Shown here one piece after another: positions 1-7,785 of a stretch of DNA of 64,000 bases. Each line of letters begins with the position of its first letter. Within the stretch, counting starts at the first letter, position 1. The notes under the pieces are model-generated. The model was given only the letters and a program-made list of their open reading frames with translations. It did no database searches and was not told the origin of the DNA. The position numbers and the translations under genes are program-made. The stretch comes from Bacteroidota bacterium (lineage in GTDB: Bacteria; Bacteroidota; Ignavibacteria; Kryptoniales; JAKASW01), in assembly GCA_021811615.1 (NCBI GenBank), contig JAJZNW010000013.1, positions 1 through 64,000 on the forward strand, read 5' to 3'.

Positions 1-126
1 GATGGGACTCGTTTCTCTACTTGAGACAATGCTCAAAATCCAGAATCATTCACGAACCGCCGTATACGGAACCGTAAGTACGGTGGTGTGAGAGGACGGC
101 GGGAGTAATCCCGCCTCCTACTCGAT
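1..126 (+). mobile_element. Group II intron, 3' end (domains V and VI)
   Basis: Positions 56-87 fold into a textbook domain V: a 9-bp lower stem (56-64 with 79-87, one G.U), a 4-bp upper stem (65-68 with 73-76), a GAAC tetraloop at 69-72 and a two-base bulge A77-G78 on the 3' side. Positions 98-115 form a 7-bp GC stem capped by GTAA, which fits domain VI; A120 can be the bulged branch-point adenosine, 7 nt from a 3' end at T126 that matches the usual AY terminus. The reverse transcriptase and domains I-IV would lie upstream of the window, so whether the intron is intact cannot be seen. The 3' exon would begin near 127. Confidence 0.8.
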
Positions 127-174
127 AATCGTGTTCGCCGATAAGACAAAGCCGACCCATACATAATTCAGACG

Positions 175-1152
175 CTACGGTCTGTATTGTACCGTCGCAT
201 GCTCCGGTTGATCGTTGCCCTTAGTCACGTTCCGATAGATTAGAACTACAACTGCGGTCCCGGCAGCCGACAACAGCATGATTGCCAAAGGTATGTGTAA
301 TGATGCCAGCGGCGTTGTCGAGCTTCCGTTGCTGGATCTGTAAAGAGAAAGAACTGCGACAAGATTGTATGCGAAGTGAGCTGTCATGCTGGGGAGAAGG
401 CTTTTGCTCCTGTAGACAAAGTAGCCTATGAGCATCCCGAAGAGAGAGAGGGATACAAGATCGAGTGGACGCATGTGATACAGCCCGAAGAGGATTCCGG
501 CGACGATTATGCTTTTCGGACCCATCGTTCGCTCGAGAGTCCGCTGGACATATCCCCTGAACAGAGTCTCCTCGCATATCGCAGGGGTGACGCATACAAC
601 TGCTATTACGAGCAAGAGTTGCGAAGGCGTGTTCGATGTAAAGACCAGCGAACCTATCTTTGCCAGAAAATCGGGGAAGTGAAGCTCTTCCATCAGGAAA
701 TCTCCGATTCCCGCGCTCACCGGGTAAAAGAGTATTCCGCCGACGAGAGCTAGGAGTATCTGACCGGGATGCGTTTTTCTGAACCTGACATAAATGAATA
801 CGTGTTTTGTGTGCCAACGGCGAATCAGCCATACCGTCGGGAGAAGCAGGAACACGAATTGCGAGAGGATAACCGAGTACAGGATAATCGGCTTGGTGAA
901 GAGAGCTCTGGCAGTGAGGAGCTGCGTAAGTGTCTCATGGGGATTGGAAGTGCCGCCTACAGCTCTGCCGCGAATCACGACTGCGAGGAAGCCTATTATG
1001 GTCTGTGCATAGAAGTATACGATCGCAACGATTATGAAGCCCAGGATCGCGGCGGTCGTCAGGCTCCGGCCTGCCTTTTCCCGCGAACCTTCGAAGCCTG
1101 TCTCCGGCCTCGATGGAGTGCCGGCTTCTTCGACCTGATCTGGCGCTTCCAT
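175..1152 (-). CDS. CPBP-family intramembrane metalloprotease
   Basis: A 325-residue multi-pass membrane protein of the CAAX-protease/bacteriocin-processing (CPBP, Abi) family. All family motifs are present: EETLFRGY with E194, E195 and R199, FGLYH with H226, and HFAYN with H259 and N263, the residues proposed to form the metal or catalytic site inside the membrane. Roughly 30 charged residues precede the first membrane helix (about 33-60). Its ATG directly follows the TAA of the upstream gene (1153-2097), so the two are translationally coupled. The substrate is unknown; in bacteria these proteins process peptides or act in self-immunity and protein quality control. Confidence 0.85.
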   Translation of the reverse strand: MEAPDQVEEAGTPSRPETGFEGSREKAGRSLTTAAILGFIIVAIVYFYAQTIIGFLAVVIRGRAVGGTSNPHETLTQLLTARALFTKPIILYSVILSQFVFLLLPTVWLIRRWHTKHVFIYVRFRKTHPGQILLALVGGILFYPVSAGIGDFLMEELHFPDFLAKIGSLVFTSNTPSQLLLVIAVVCVTPAICEETLFRGYVQRTLERTMGPKSIIVAGILFGLYHMRPLDLVSLSLFGMLIGYFVYRSKSLLPSMTAHFAYNLVAVLSLYRSSNGSSTTPLASLHIPLAIMLLSAAGTAVVVLIYRNVTKGNDQPEHATVQYRP

Positions 1153-2097
1153 TTAGATGGCCGTATCAGACGGTGTATTTTCGGTGCCGGCCGGGCTCTC
1201 AGGCTCCGCGATATCGTTATGCCGCGCCCGTAGATCGAAGTACATCACGACAGTAAATGCAGGCGTGATCAGGAGCGAGAGTATCGAGCTTAGTCCGGCG
1301 CTTATCCCGATCATCGGACCGAACCCTGTCTGAAGCTTGCCCAACTCCGCAGCTGGAATCTTACCTCCCGTTTGTCCCAGGGAAGTGAAGAAATGTTTGT
1401 ATGTTCCCCACATGCTTCCGAACGTCACCGGGAGCGTAACGAGCGAGACGGCAAAACTGGAAACGACATAAAACAGGATCAGCAGGCCCAGAGTTCGCCA
1501 CCAATGATCTCCTACAAGGAACCAGCTCTGCTTGAGTGCGCCGACGGGGCCGAGCTCCTGCAGTGCGACCGCGGTCAACGCGAAATATAGCCTTACGATG
1601 AAATAGAAGATCGCCGCGACAATGACGAAGATCAGCGTTGCAGCAAACATTATCGACACCAGCCCGGAAGAACCGGAGTCCTTACCGAGGACTATGGCTA
1701 TGGTCCCGCCTACGATGGCCGCAAAGAATCCAAAGCCGAGGAAGATCACCATCTTCAGGAAGCCTTCGCCGATGCCGTTCAGCCACCGTCCGTCGAATGT
1801 CCTCCTCAAGGCATCCCGATAACCGACCCTTTCGGATCTTAGCTCGCTGCCGATGACGATGCTGATTGCAACTTCTGCGAGCAAAGCCGCCACCGCCAAC
1901 AGGAGCGAAGCGCCGCCGAAATAGAAACTTCCGGCGAACATCGGCGCGAGAACCGGAAGATGTCTTCCGCCGCCGCCTGCTGTGAACACGGGCATAGTGG
2001 AATAGAAGTGATGTGCGGAAACCGTTAACAGTATGATCGGGAATGCAAGAAAGGTCAACGCGATCGCCGCACTTCGCAGGAACGTCTTGCCGATCAT
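1153..2097 (-). CDS. Multi-pass membrane protein, 5' end separated by an in-frame TAG
   Basis: A 314-residue hydrophobic protein with about six membrane helices, resembling the uncharacterised bacterial proteins related to the glycerophosphodiester phosphodiesterase membrane domain. Members of that group normally begin with a short motif like (I/F)GEI(L/F)D just before the first helix. Here that motif (GEIFDTT) lies immediately upstream, in the same frame, but is cut off by a TAG at 2098-2100. Translation could restart at the ATG at 2097 that abuts the TAG (TAGATG), but no Shine-Dalgarno serves it. The gene may be a recent pseudogene, an assembly error or a restart case. Function unknown. Confidence 0.6.
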   Translation of the reverse strand: MIGKTFLRSAAIALTFLAFPIILLTVSAHHFYSTMPVFTAGGGGRHLPVLAPMFAGSFYFGGASLLLAVAALLAEVAISIVIGSELRSERVGYRDALRRTFDGRWLNGIGEGFLKMVIFLGFGFFAAIVGGTIAIVLGKDSGSSGLVSIMFAATLIFVIVAAIFYFIVRLYFALTAVALQELGPVGALKQSWFLVGDHWWRTLGLLILFYVVSSFAVSLVTLPVTFGSMWGTYKHFFTSLGQTGGKIPAAELGKLQTGFGPMIGISAGLSSILSLLITPAFTVVMYFDLRARHNDIAEPESPAGTENTPSDTAI

Positions 2098-2154
2098 CTA
2101 CAAGGTCGTATCGAATATTTCCCCGATCGTCATCGGGTTGAATGTGGAAGTCAT
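2098..2154 (-). pseudogene. Detached N-terminal codons of the membrane protein gene
   Basis: An ATG at 2154, preceded at 7-nt spacing by AGGAG (2162-2166), encodes 18 codons ending MTIGEIFDTTL and then TAG (2098-2100), in frame with the downstream membrane protein. The good ribosome site, the promoter at 2191-2222 and the family-typical GEIFD motif show that this is the authentic start of that gene. A single base change, for example AAG to TAG, would explain the stop. Confidence 0.6.
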
Positions 2155-2190
2155 GGTCCGGCTCCTACTCCTTTGAGAAAAGAATTAAGA

Positions 2191-2222
2191 TGAATTTATC
2201 AGGGGGTGATCAGAAAACCAAA
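2191..2222 (-). promoter_or_regulatory. Promoter for the membrane protein/CPBP operon
   Basis: Reading leftward: TTTG (2222-2219), 20 bp, TAAATTCA (2198-2191). This matches the Bacteroidota -33/-7 pattern TTTG-N19-21-TAnnTTTG. The predicted start of transcription is near 2185, giving a leader of about 30 nt that contains the AGGAG site for the ATG at 2154. Confidence 0.6.
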
Positions 2223-2311
2223 GAGACTAGAGCCGATGACCCCGTGACCGAGCGGTTACACGATGCCTTGGTCATTCCATGTAGTGCCGCGTCTTCGACC
2301 GGAAGTGAATC

Positions 2312-2343
2312 TTGAATCAGACACCCGTTTAGGTTTATATTTT
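2312..2343 (+). promoter_or_regulatory. Probable clpS promoter
   Basis: TTG (2312-2314), 21 bp, TATATTTT (2336-2343). The predicted transcription start (about 2349) is only about 8 nt from the clpS ATG, so the AGAGG at 2346-2350 might not be part of the message. Confidence 0.45.
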
Positions 2344-2356
2344 ACAGAGGTTTACA

Positions 2357-2662
2357 ATGGCTATGCAAATGGGTGTTTTCGGCCAGACGGTTGAGAATCA
2401 ACCTCTTGAAATCGAAGAAACCACGACCGACTCACAGACGCCGGCGAGAGTGATCCTTTTCAACGACAACTGGCACACTTTCGAGGAAGTTATCGGTCAG
2501 CTTATAAAAGCTCTGGGCTGTGATACGGACAAGGCGGGCGCCATAGCCCTCGAGGCTCACACTACGGGCAAGGCGCTGGTGTTCGAAGGCCCGATGAAGG
2601 ATTGTCTGCAGATAAACAGTGTTCTCGAAGAAATAAGTCTGATCACTCAAATAGAAATCTGA
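2357..2662 (+). CDS. clpS: ATP-dependent Clp protease adaptor ClpS
   Basis: A 101-residue cytoplasmic adaptor that delivers N-degron substrates to ClpAP/ClpCP. The core ClpS fold is recognisable from residue 30: VILFNDNWHTFEEVI, then an ALEAHTTGKALVFEGP segment. N36-D37 correspond to the conserved N-D of the binding pocket and H68 to the pocket histidine, but the usual second Asp is Asn (N38) and the following Thr is His. The first 28 residues are the flexible acidic tail that enters the Clp ring. The stop sits 3 nt before the alaS ATG, so the genes are coupled. Confidence 0.9.
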   Translation: MAMQMGVFGQTVENQPLEIEETTTDSQTPARVILFNDNWHTFEEVIGQLIKALGCDTDKAGAIALEAHTTGKALVFEGPMKDCLQINSVLEEISLITQIEI

Positions 2663-2665
2663 TTG

Positions 2666-5269
2666 ATGAATTCAAACGAAGTACGCGAGAGTTTCATAAA
2701 ATTTTTCGAAAAGCATGGGCACAGGGCTGTCCCGAGTGCGTCCGTCGTCCCTTACGACGATCCCACGCTTCTTTTCACGAACGCCGGCATGAACCAGTTC
2801 AAGGACGTGTTTCTGGGGAAGGGGAGGCGCGACTACACGCGGGCCGTCGATTACCAGAAGTGCATCCGCGTAAGCGGGAAGCACAACGACCTCGAGGAGG
2901 TCGGCCACGACACGTACCACCATACCTTCTTCGAAATGCTCGGCAACTGGTCGTTCGGAGACTATTATAAGAAGGAGGCGATCGAGTGGGCCTGGGAGCT
3001 TCTTACCGGCGAATGGAAGCTTCCTAAAGATAAGCTCTACGCTACCGTTTTCGAGACCGACGACGAGGCAGCTGAACTCTGGACGAAAGTCACCGATATT
3101 GCTCCGTCAAGGGTATTAAGGTTTGGCTCGAAAGATAATTTCTGGGAAATGGGTGAGACGGGTCCATGCGGTCCATGCTCCGAAATTCATATCGACCTCG
3201 GCGAAGGAAATTGTCAAAAGAAACACCAGCATGGCGTGAACGTCAGCGGCTGCTCGAGGTTCATCGAACTGTGGAACCTGGTTTTCATTCAATACAACAG
3301 GGATGAGTCGGGGGAGCTTCAGCCCCTCCCGTCGAAGCATGTCGATACTGGAATGGGCTTCGAGCGCGTCGTATCTGTGTTGCAGGGAAAGCGATCGAAT
3401 TACGACACAGATGTCTTCACGCCGATCATATCTGAGATCGCCAGGGTTACCGGGAAGAAATACGAGGGAGAACGCAACCAGGTGGCGATGCGTGTTATTG
3501 CGGACCACGTCCGCGCGCTGACGTTCGCCATAGCCGATAATGCGAACCCATCCAACGAGGGGCGCGGCTATGTCCTCAGAAGAATCCTTCGTCGTGCGTC
3601 CCGCTACGCGAGAAATCTGGATGTGCGCGACCCGTTTATTTATGAGCTCGTGGATGTACTCGTAGCCAACATGGGAAAGGCCTATCCCGAAATTACTTCT
3701 TCCAAGGAGAGGATCAGGGAGGTCATAAAGTCCGAGGAAGAGAGCTTCAACCAGACCCTGGACCGCGGCCTCGAGATATTTGAAGAAATCGCTTCACGCC
3801 TGAAGAGTGCCGGGAAGAAGGAGATTCCGGGAGAGGAAGTTTTCAAGCTGTACGATACTTACGGCTTTCCTGCCGACCTCACGAACCTGATTGCCCAGGA
3901 GCGCGGTTTCACGATAGATACTGCCGGATTCGATGCTCTCATGCAGAAGCAGCAAAGCAGGTCGCGCGAAGCAACAAAGAAGGCGTTCAACGTCAATCTT
4001 GCCGGCGACGCTCACCTGGATGAATTGGTAAGGAACGTTCAAAGCCAGTTTACGGGGTACGATACCACAGAAAATGCGGCGAAGGTTGTCGGCGTGAAGA
4101 GCACCGGCGAAGAGAGCTTTGTGGTCCTTGACAGGACTCCATTCTACGTGGAGGCCGGCGGCCAGGTGGACGACACCGGGACGATTCGCGCTGCGGAGTT
4201 GTCGCTTCCAGTCGTGGATCTGCTGAAAGTGGACGACAGGATCGTGCATGTCGTCGAAGGGGAAGCTGAAGCGGCTCTGAAAGTCGGAAGCGATGTCACT
4301 GCCGAGGTCGATGGCAAACGGCGGCTTGAAATCATGCGTAACCATTCCGCCACGCACCTCTTCCACGCCGCGCTCCGGAAAACGCTCGGGACTCACGTTC
4401 ACCAGGCAGGCTCGCTGGTCGACCCGGAGCATTTGCGTTTCGATTTCGCCCACCACAAGAAGGTCTCACCCGAAGAGCTTCGCGACATCGAGCAGATCGT
4501 CAATGACAAAATCCTGGAGCGTATCGAACTGGTCCATCACCGGAACATTCCGTACGACCAGGCGACGAAGATGGGCGCACTTGCGTTCTTCGGCGACAAA
4601 TACGGCGACAGGGTCAACGTGGTCCAGTTCGGCGACTTCTCGATGGAGTTCTGCGGCGGCACGCACGTCAGGAATACAAGCGAGATCGGACTCTTCAAGA
4701 TCGTCTCGGAGTCGAGCATCGCAAGCGGAGTAAGGAGAGTCGAAGCTGTTACCGGCGGCGGTGTCGAGAAGATTATCGCAGGCCTTACGGCAAGAGCCGA
4801 CGAAAAGGAAAGGGAAAAGGACGAGCTCGCTGAGCGGATCAGGGTTTTGGAAAAGGAATTGAGCGGCTACCGGCTGAGGACCGCAATGGCCGCCGCGGAG
4901 AAGCTGCTCCATGCGGCGGGTGAGGACGGCATGATCGAAGGCGTGAAAGTGGTTTACGGTCTTGTCGAAGTAGATTCGGATGACGAGCTTAAGCAGGTCG
5001 CCGATTACCTGAAAGACAAACTCGGCAGCGGTGTAATTGTCCTCGGGAGCAAGATCCAGGGGAAGGCGATGTTTGTTTCGAGCGTGTCGCAGGACGCAAT
5101 ATCACAGAAGAAGCTCCATGCCGGGAAAATCGTGAACGAAGTTGCCCGCAAGGTCGGCGGCGGTGGAGGAGGCAGGCCGAACTTCGCAACGGCCGGCGGC
5201 AAGGACCAATCGAAAATACGTGACGCAGTTGACAGTGTGCCTGAGATCGTAAGGCAGCTTCTAAAATAG
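2666..5269 (+). CDS. alaS: Alanine--tRNA ligase
   Basis: Class II aminoacyl-tRNA synthetase that charges tRNA-Ala; 867 residues, the usual length. The aminoacylation domain (about 1-240) includes HTFFEMLGNWSFGDYYK. The editing domain has the zinc/catalytic histidines NHSATHL and FCGGTHV (about 560-670). A coiled segment leads to the C-Ala domain, with a glycine-rich GGGGGGRPNFATAGG near the end. A TTG at 2663 directly precedes the ATG; I chose the ATG at 2666, which follows the clpS stop by 3 nt. No clear Shine-Dalgarno, consistent with translational coupling. Confidence 0.97.
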   Translation: MNSNEVRESFIKFFEKHGHRAVPSASVVPYDDPTLLFTNAGMNQFKDVFLGKGRRDYTRAVDYQKCIRVSGKHNDLEEVGHDTYHHTFFEMLGNWSFGDYYKKEAIEWAWELLTGEWKLPKDKLYATVFETDDEAAELWTKVTDIAPSRVLRFGSKDNFWEMGETGPCGPCSEIHIDLGEGNCQKKHQHGVNVSGCSRFIELWNLVFIQYNRDESGELQPLPSKHVDTGMGFERVVSVLQGKRSNYDTDVFTPIISEIARVTGKKYEGERNQVAMRVIADHVRALTFAIADNANPSNEGRGYVLRRILRRASRYARNLDVRDPFIYELVDVLVANMGKAYPEITSSKERIREVIKSEEESFNQTLDRGLEIFEEIASRLKSAGKKEIPGEEVFKLYDTYGFPADLTNLIAQERGFTIDTAGFDALMQKQQSRSREATKKAFNVNLAGDAHLDELVRNVQSQFTGYDTTENAAKVVGVKSTGEESFVVLDRTPFYVEAGGQVDDTGTIRAAELSLPVVDLLKVDDRIVHVVEGEAEAALKVGSDVTAEVDGKRRLEIMRNHSATHLFHAALRKTLGTHVHQAGSLVDPEHLRFDFAHHKKVSPEELRDIEQIVNDKILERIELVHHRNIPYDQATKMGALAFFGDKYGDRVNVVQFGDFSMEFCGGTHVRNTSEIGLFKIVSESSIASGVRRVEAVTGGGVEKIIAGLTARADEKEREKDELAERIRVLEKELSGYRLRTAMAAAEKLLHAAGEDGMIEGVKVVYGLVEVDSDDELKQVADYLKDKLGSGVIVLGSKIQGKAMFVSSVSQDAISQKKLHAGKIVNEVARKVGGGGGGRPNFATAGGKDQSKIRDAVDSVPEIVRQLLK

Positions 5270-5276
5270 GAGGCCA

Positions 5277-6041
5277 ATGAAAACTTTCGACTATCTTCTT
5301 GACATACGCGATCAGAAGGGGGCCGGGTTCCTGCTTCTTCTGGATCCCGATAAACTCGTGGGCGAAAATCTCGGCACCGTCGTCAAACACGCTCAGGATT
5401 CGGGCGTCGACGCTTTCCTCGTGGGAAGCAGCCTGATGACGCGCGACATCTTCGAGCGGTCATTGGCCGAGATTAAAAAATATTCGAAGGTACCCGTAAT
5501 CATTTTCCCGGGAAGCCTCTTCCAGATTTCGGCGCAGGCCGACGCGATCCTCTTTCTTTCTGCACTTACTTCGAGGAATACCGACCTCATAGTCGGGAAC
5601 CACGTCCATGCCGCTCCGCTGCTGAAACAGCATGACCTCGAGCCTATTTCGACGGCGTATTTGCTGATAGAATCGGGCAAGTTGACCACCGCTCATTTCA
5701 TGTCCGACAGCCTTCCGATACCGCGCGAGAAAGCGGAGATCGCATGTGCCTATTCACTCGCCGCAGATATGTTCGGATTCCAGCTGGTCTATCTCGAAGC
5801 CGGGAGCGGCGCTCTCGCTCATGTCCCGAAGGAAATGGTTTTTGCGGTCTCCAGGACGGTCAGAATGCCGGTGATCGTCGGCGGCGGCATAAAAGACCCT
5901 GAGGCCGCCAACGAACTGGCCCGCGCCGGGGCGTCCTTCATCGTGACCGGAAATTTCTTCGAGAAGAACGGCAATTCCGGAAAGCTCAAAGCCTTTGCCG
6001 ATGCAGTTCATTTTAAGCAACCTGTCCCGACGGTCGTTTAG
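5277..6041 (+). CDS. Geranylgeranylglyceryl/heptaprenylglyceryl phosphate synthase family protein
   Basis: A 254-residue TIM-barrel prenyltransferase of the GGGPS/PcrB family, which joins a polyprenyl diphosphate to sn-glycerol-1-phosphate to make an ether lipid precursor. Signature elements visible: LLDPDK near residue 21, VDAFLVGSS, VIIFPGS, YLEAGSGA and the phosphate-gripping VGGGIKDPE followed by GASFIVTGN. AGGAGG lies 3 nt upstream of the ATG, 7 bp after alaS. Archaea use this enzyme for membrane lipids; homologues also occur in Bacteroidota and Firmicutes. Chain length and product here cannot be read from sequence. Confidence 0.88.
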   Translation: MKTFDYLLDIRDQKGAGFLLLLDPDKLVGENLGTVVKHAQDSGVDAFLVGSSLMTRDIFERSLAEIKKYSKVPVIIFPGSLFQISAQADAILFLSALTSRNTDLIVGNHVHAAPLLKQHDLEPISTAYLLIESGKLTTAHFMSDSLPIPREKAEIACAYSLAADMFGFQLVYLEAGSGALAHVPKEMVFAVSRTVRMPVIVGGGIKDPEAANELARAGASFIVTGNFFEKNGNSGKLKAFADAVHFKQPVPTVV

Positions 6042-6092
6042 TCGGGTTCCAGTCGATCATTTTACACTGTCCTTGAAAGGAGCAGCCATATA

Positions 6093-6677
6093 GTGGTAGA
6101 TCGCTCGAAGTTTATTAGAGAATCTCTTGAAGATAGTGCCGCAACTAAGAAAGCGATTCTGAATTCATGCTTTGAAGATATCTCGCGCGCAGTTACGATT
6201 GTGAGAGATGCGCTGAAAAAAGACAACAAGATACTGTTCTGTGGCAACGGCGGGAGTGCGGCGGACTCACAGCACATCGCCACCGAATTCACCATCCGCC
6301 TGAACCATGACATCATAAGGAAAGGACTCCCGGCGATCGCTCTAACTACGGATACTTCTGCGCTTACCGCAGGGGGGAACGATATCGGATTTGAAAATAC
6401 TTTCGCAAGGCTCGTCGAGGCATTGGGCCGGAAAGGTGATGTGCTCGTCGGTATCTCCACAAGCGGCAATTCCGCCAACATCCTCCTGGCCGCCGATAAG
6501 GCGCATGAGAACGGAATGACCGTGATCGGACTTCTTGGAAAAGACGGAGGAAAGCTGAAGGCAAAATGCGATCTGCCGATCATCGTCCCTTCCGATAATA
6601 CACAGAGAATTCAGGAAGGACATATTACGATCGGCCACATCGTCTCCGAGCTTGTGGAGATGGAACTTTTCGGCTGA
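6093..6677 (+). CDS. gmhA: Phosphoheptose isomerase (sedoheptulose-7-phosphate isomerase)
   Basis: A 194-residue SIS-domain isomerase converting sedoheptulose 7-phosphate to D-glycero-D-manno-heptose 7-phosphate, the first step to LPS heptose. Motifs: CGNGGSAADSQH, E65 at the position of the E. coli catalytic base, TTDTSALTA, GISTSGNSANI and RIQEGHI with H177 at the partner histidine. The GTG start is supported by AAAGGAG (6075-6081) at about 11-nt spacing. A role in LPS core synthesis fits the KDO genes at the far end of the window. Confidence 0.9.
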   Translation: MVDRSKFIRESLEDSAATKKAILNSCFEDISRAVTIVRDALKKDNKILFCGNGGSAADSQHIATEFTIRLNHDIIRKGLPAIALTTDTSALTAGGNDIGFENTFARLVEALGRKGDVLVGISTSGNSANILLAADKAHENGMTVIGLLGKDGGKLKAKCDLPIIVPSDNTQRIQEGHITIGHIVSELVEMELFG

Positions 6678-6716
6678 GCATGAGCCTTTGTCTAACAACA
6701 AAAGGGAGAGCGCGTT

Positions 6717-6998
6717 ATGAAACTGAAGAAGCAGGAAATAGATGCGCGGCTGTCAAAGCTTCATGGCTGGCAGCTGGCAGACGATTCGATCAAGAAGGAT
6801 TTTAAGCTCAAGGATTTCTCGGAAGCGATGGGCTTTGTTGTCAAGATTGCCCTTGAAGCCGAGAGAGTCCAGCATCACCCGGATATCACCATAGAATACA
6901 ACAGGGTGAAGATCGTCCTGACCACACACAGCGAGGAAGGACTGACCGCGAAGGATTTCGACCTCGCGGAAAAAATAGAAAAATTCCTGGGAGACTAA
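6717..6998 (+). CDS. phhB: 4a-hydroxytetrahydrobiopterin dehydratase (pterin-4a-carbinolamine dehydratase)
   Basis: A 93-residue protein matching the PCD/DCoH family in length and motif: HHPDI (H53-H54-P55) and TTHSEEGLTAKDFDLA (H71, D80), which form the active site that dehydrates the 4a-hydroxy pterin left by aromatic amino acid hydroxylases. No hydroxylase gene is visible in the window, so the physiological partner (phenylalanine hydroxylase, or a molybdopterin-related role as in some bacteria) is uncertain. GGGAG lies about 10 nt before the ATG. Confidence 0.88.
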   Translation: MKLKKQEIDARLSKLHGWQLADDSIKKDFKLKDFSEAMGFVVKIALEAERVQHHPDITIEYNRVKIVLTTHSEEGLTAKDFDLAEKIEKFLGD

Positions 6999-7010
6999 AC
7001 CGAATATCTC

Positions 7011-7060
7011 CCGCAGGCAGCGCAGACGTTCGCTGATTTGTATCTGCGAAAATCAGCGGG
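7011..7060. repeat. Intergenic palindromic element, copy 1 (10-bp units)
   Basis: Between the pterin dehydratase and pyrE lie consecutive 10-bp units beginning CGCAGA (7021) and CGCTGATTT (7031), followed by the reversed forms TATCTGCGA (7041) and AATCAGCGG (7051). CGCTGATTT at 7031-7039 pairs perfectly with AAATCAGCG at 7050-7058 (9-bp stem, 10-nt loop). CAGCG at 7018-7022 could compete for the first arm. Unit words recur at 43099 and, in a variant form, at 59753. Confidence 0.5.
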
Positions 7061-7114
7061 CTCAGCCAGCTGGACACGGCTGACGGGAAAACCGCGGAGG
7101 ATTTACAGAACATT

Positions 7115-7702
7115 ATGGACAAAGAAAAAATTCTAGACCTCTTCAAATCGACAGGGGCGCTCCAACACGGACACTTTCGCCTTACAAGCGGGCTTCACAG
7201 CTCTGAATATTTCCAATGCGCTAAGGTCCTTCAGTACCCTCAGTATAACGAGCTCCTCTGCGGCGAAATCTTCAGACACTTTCATGATTGGAGGATCGAG
7301 CTTGTTGTGGCGCCGGCAATCGGCGGGATAATGGTCGGACAGGAAGTCGCCCGCCAGCTCCGCGTGCGCGGAGTCTTTGCCGAGCGCGAGGACAAAACGA
7401 TGTCGCTCCGAAGAGGCTTCGAAGTCAAGCAGGGAGAACGTGTGCTCGTCTGCGAAGATGTCGTCACCACCGGCGGGAGTGTGCTGGAAGTGGTGGAGCT
7501 GGTGAAGGCGCGCGGTGGCGTAGTGGCCGGCGTTGCAAGCATCGTGGATAGGAGCCGGGAGCCTATAAACTTCGGCGCGGAGTTCTTTTCGCTTATGAAG
7601 ATGGAGGTACCGGTTTACCAGCCCGATTCTTGTCCTCTCTGCAGCGAGAACGTACCAATCGTGAAGCCCGGCAGCCGTAAAGTGGATCCATCCACCAAAT
7701 AG
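7115..7702 (+). CDS. pyrE: Orotate phosphoribosyltransferase
   Basis: A 195-residue type I phosphoribosyltransferase making orotidine 5'-phosphate in pyrimidine synthesis. It shows the N-terminal GHFRLTSGLHS region, VVAPAIGGIMVGQEVARQL, and the PRPP-binding loop VLVCEDVVTTGGSVLE (about 110-125). The tail carries a CPLC pair near residue 177, as in the longer PyrE subgroup, which might bind metal. GGAGG (7096-7100) is 14 nt from the ATG, a long spacing. The hairpin element just upstream could affect expression, but no classical pyrimidine attenuator was found. Confidence 0.93.
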   Translation: MDKEKILDLFKSTGALQHGHFRLTSGLHSSEYFQCAKVLQYPQYNELLCGEIFRHFHDWRIELVVAPAIGGIMVGQEVARQLRVRGVFAEREDKTMSLRRGFEVKQGERVLVCEDVVTTGGSVLEVVELVKARGGVVAGVASIVDRSREPINFGAEFFSLMKMEVPVYQPDSCPLCSENVPIVKPGSRKVDPSTK

Positions 7703-7785
7703 TACTCCTTAATTTCTAAGCTTATATAGATGCGGACGCCGACGACCTTTCTCGCCTGTCGCCGCCTTCAAAACAAGGATAAAAC

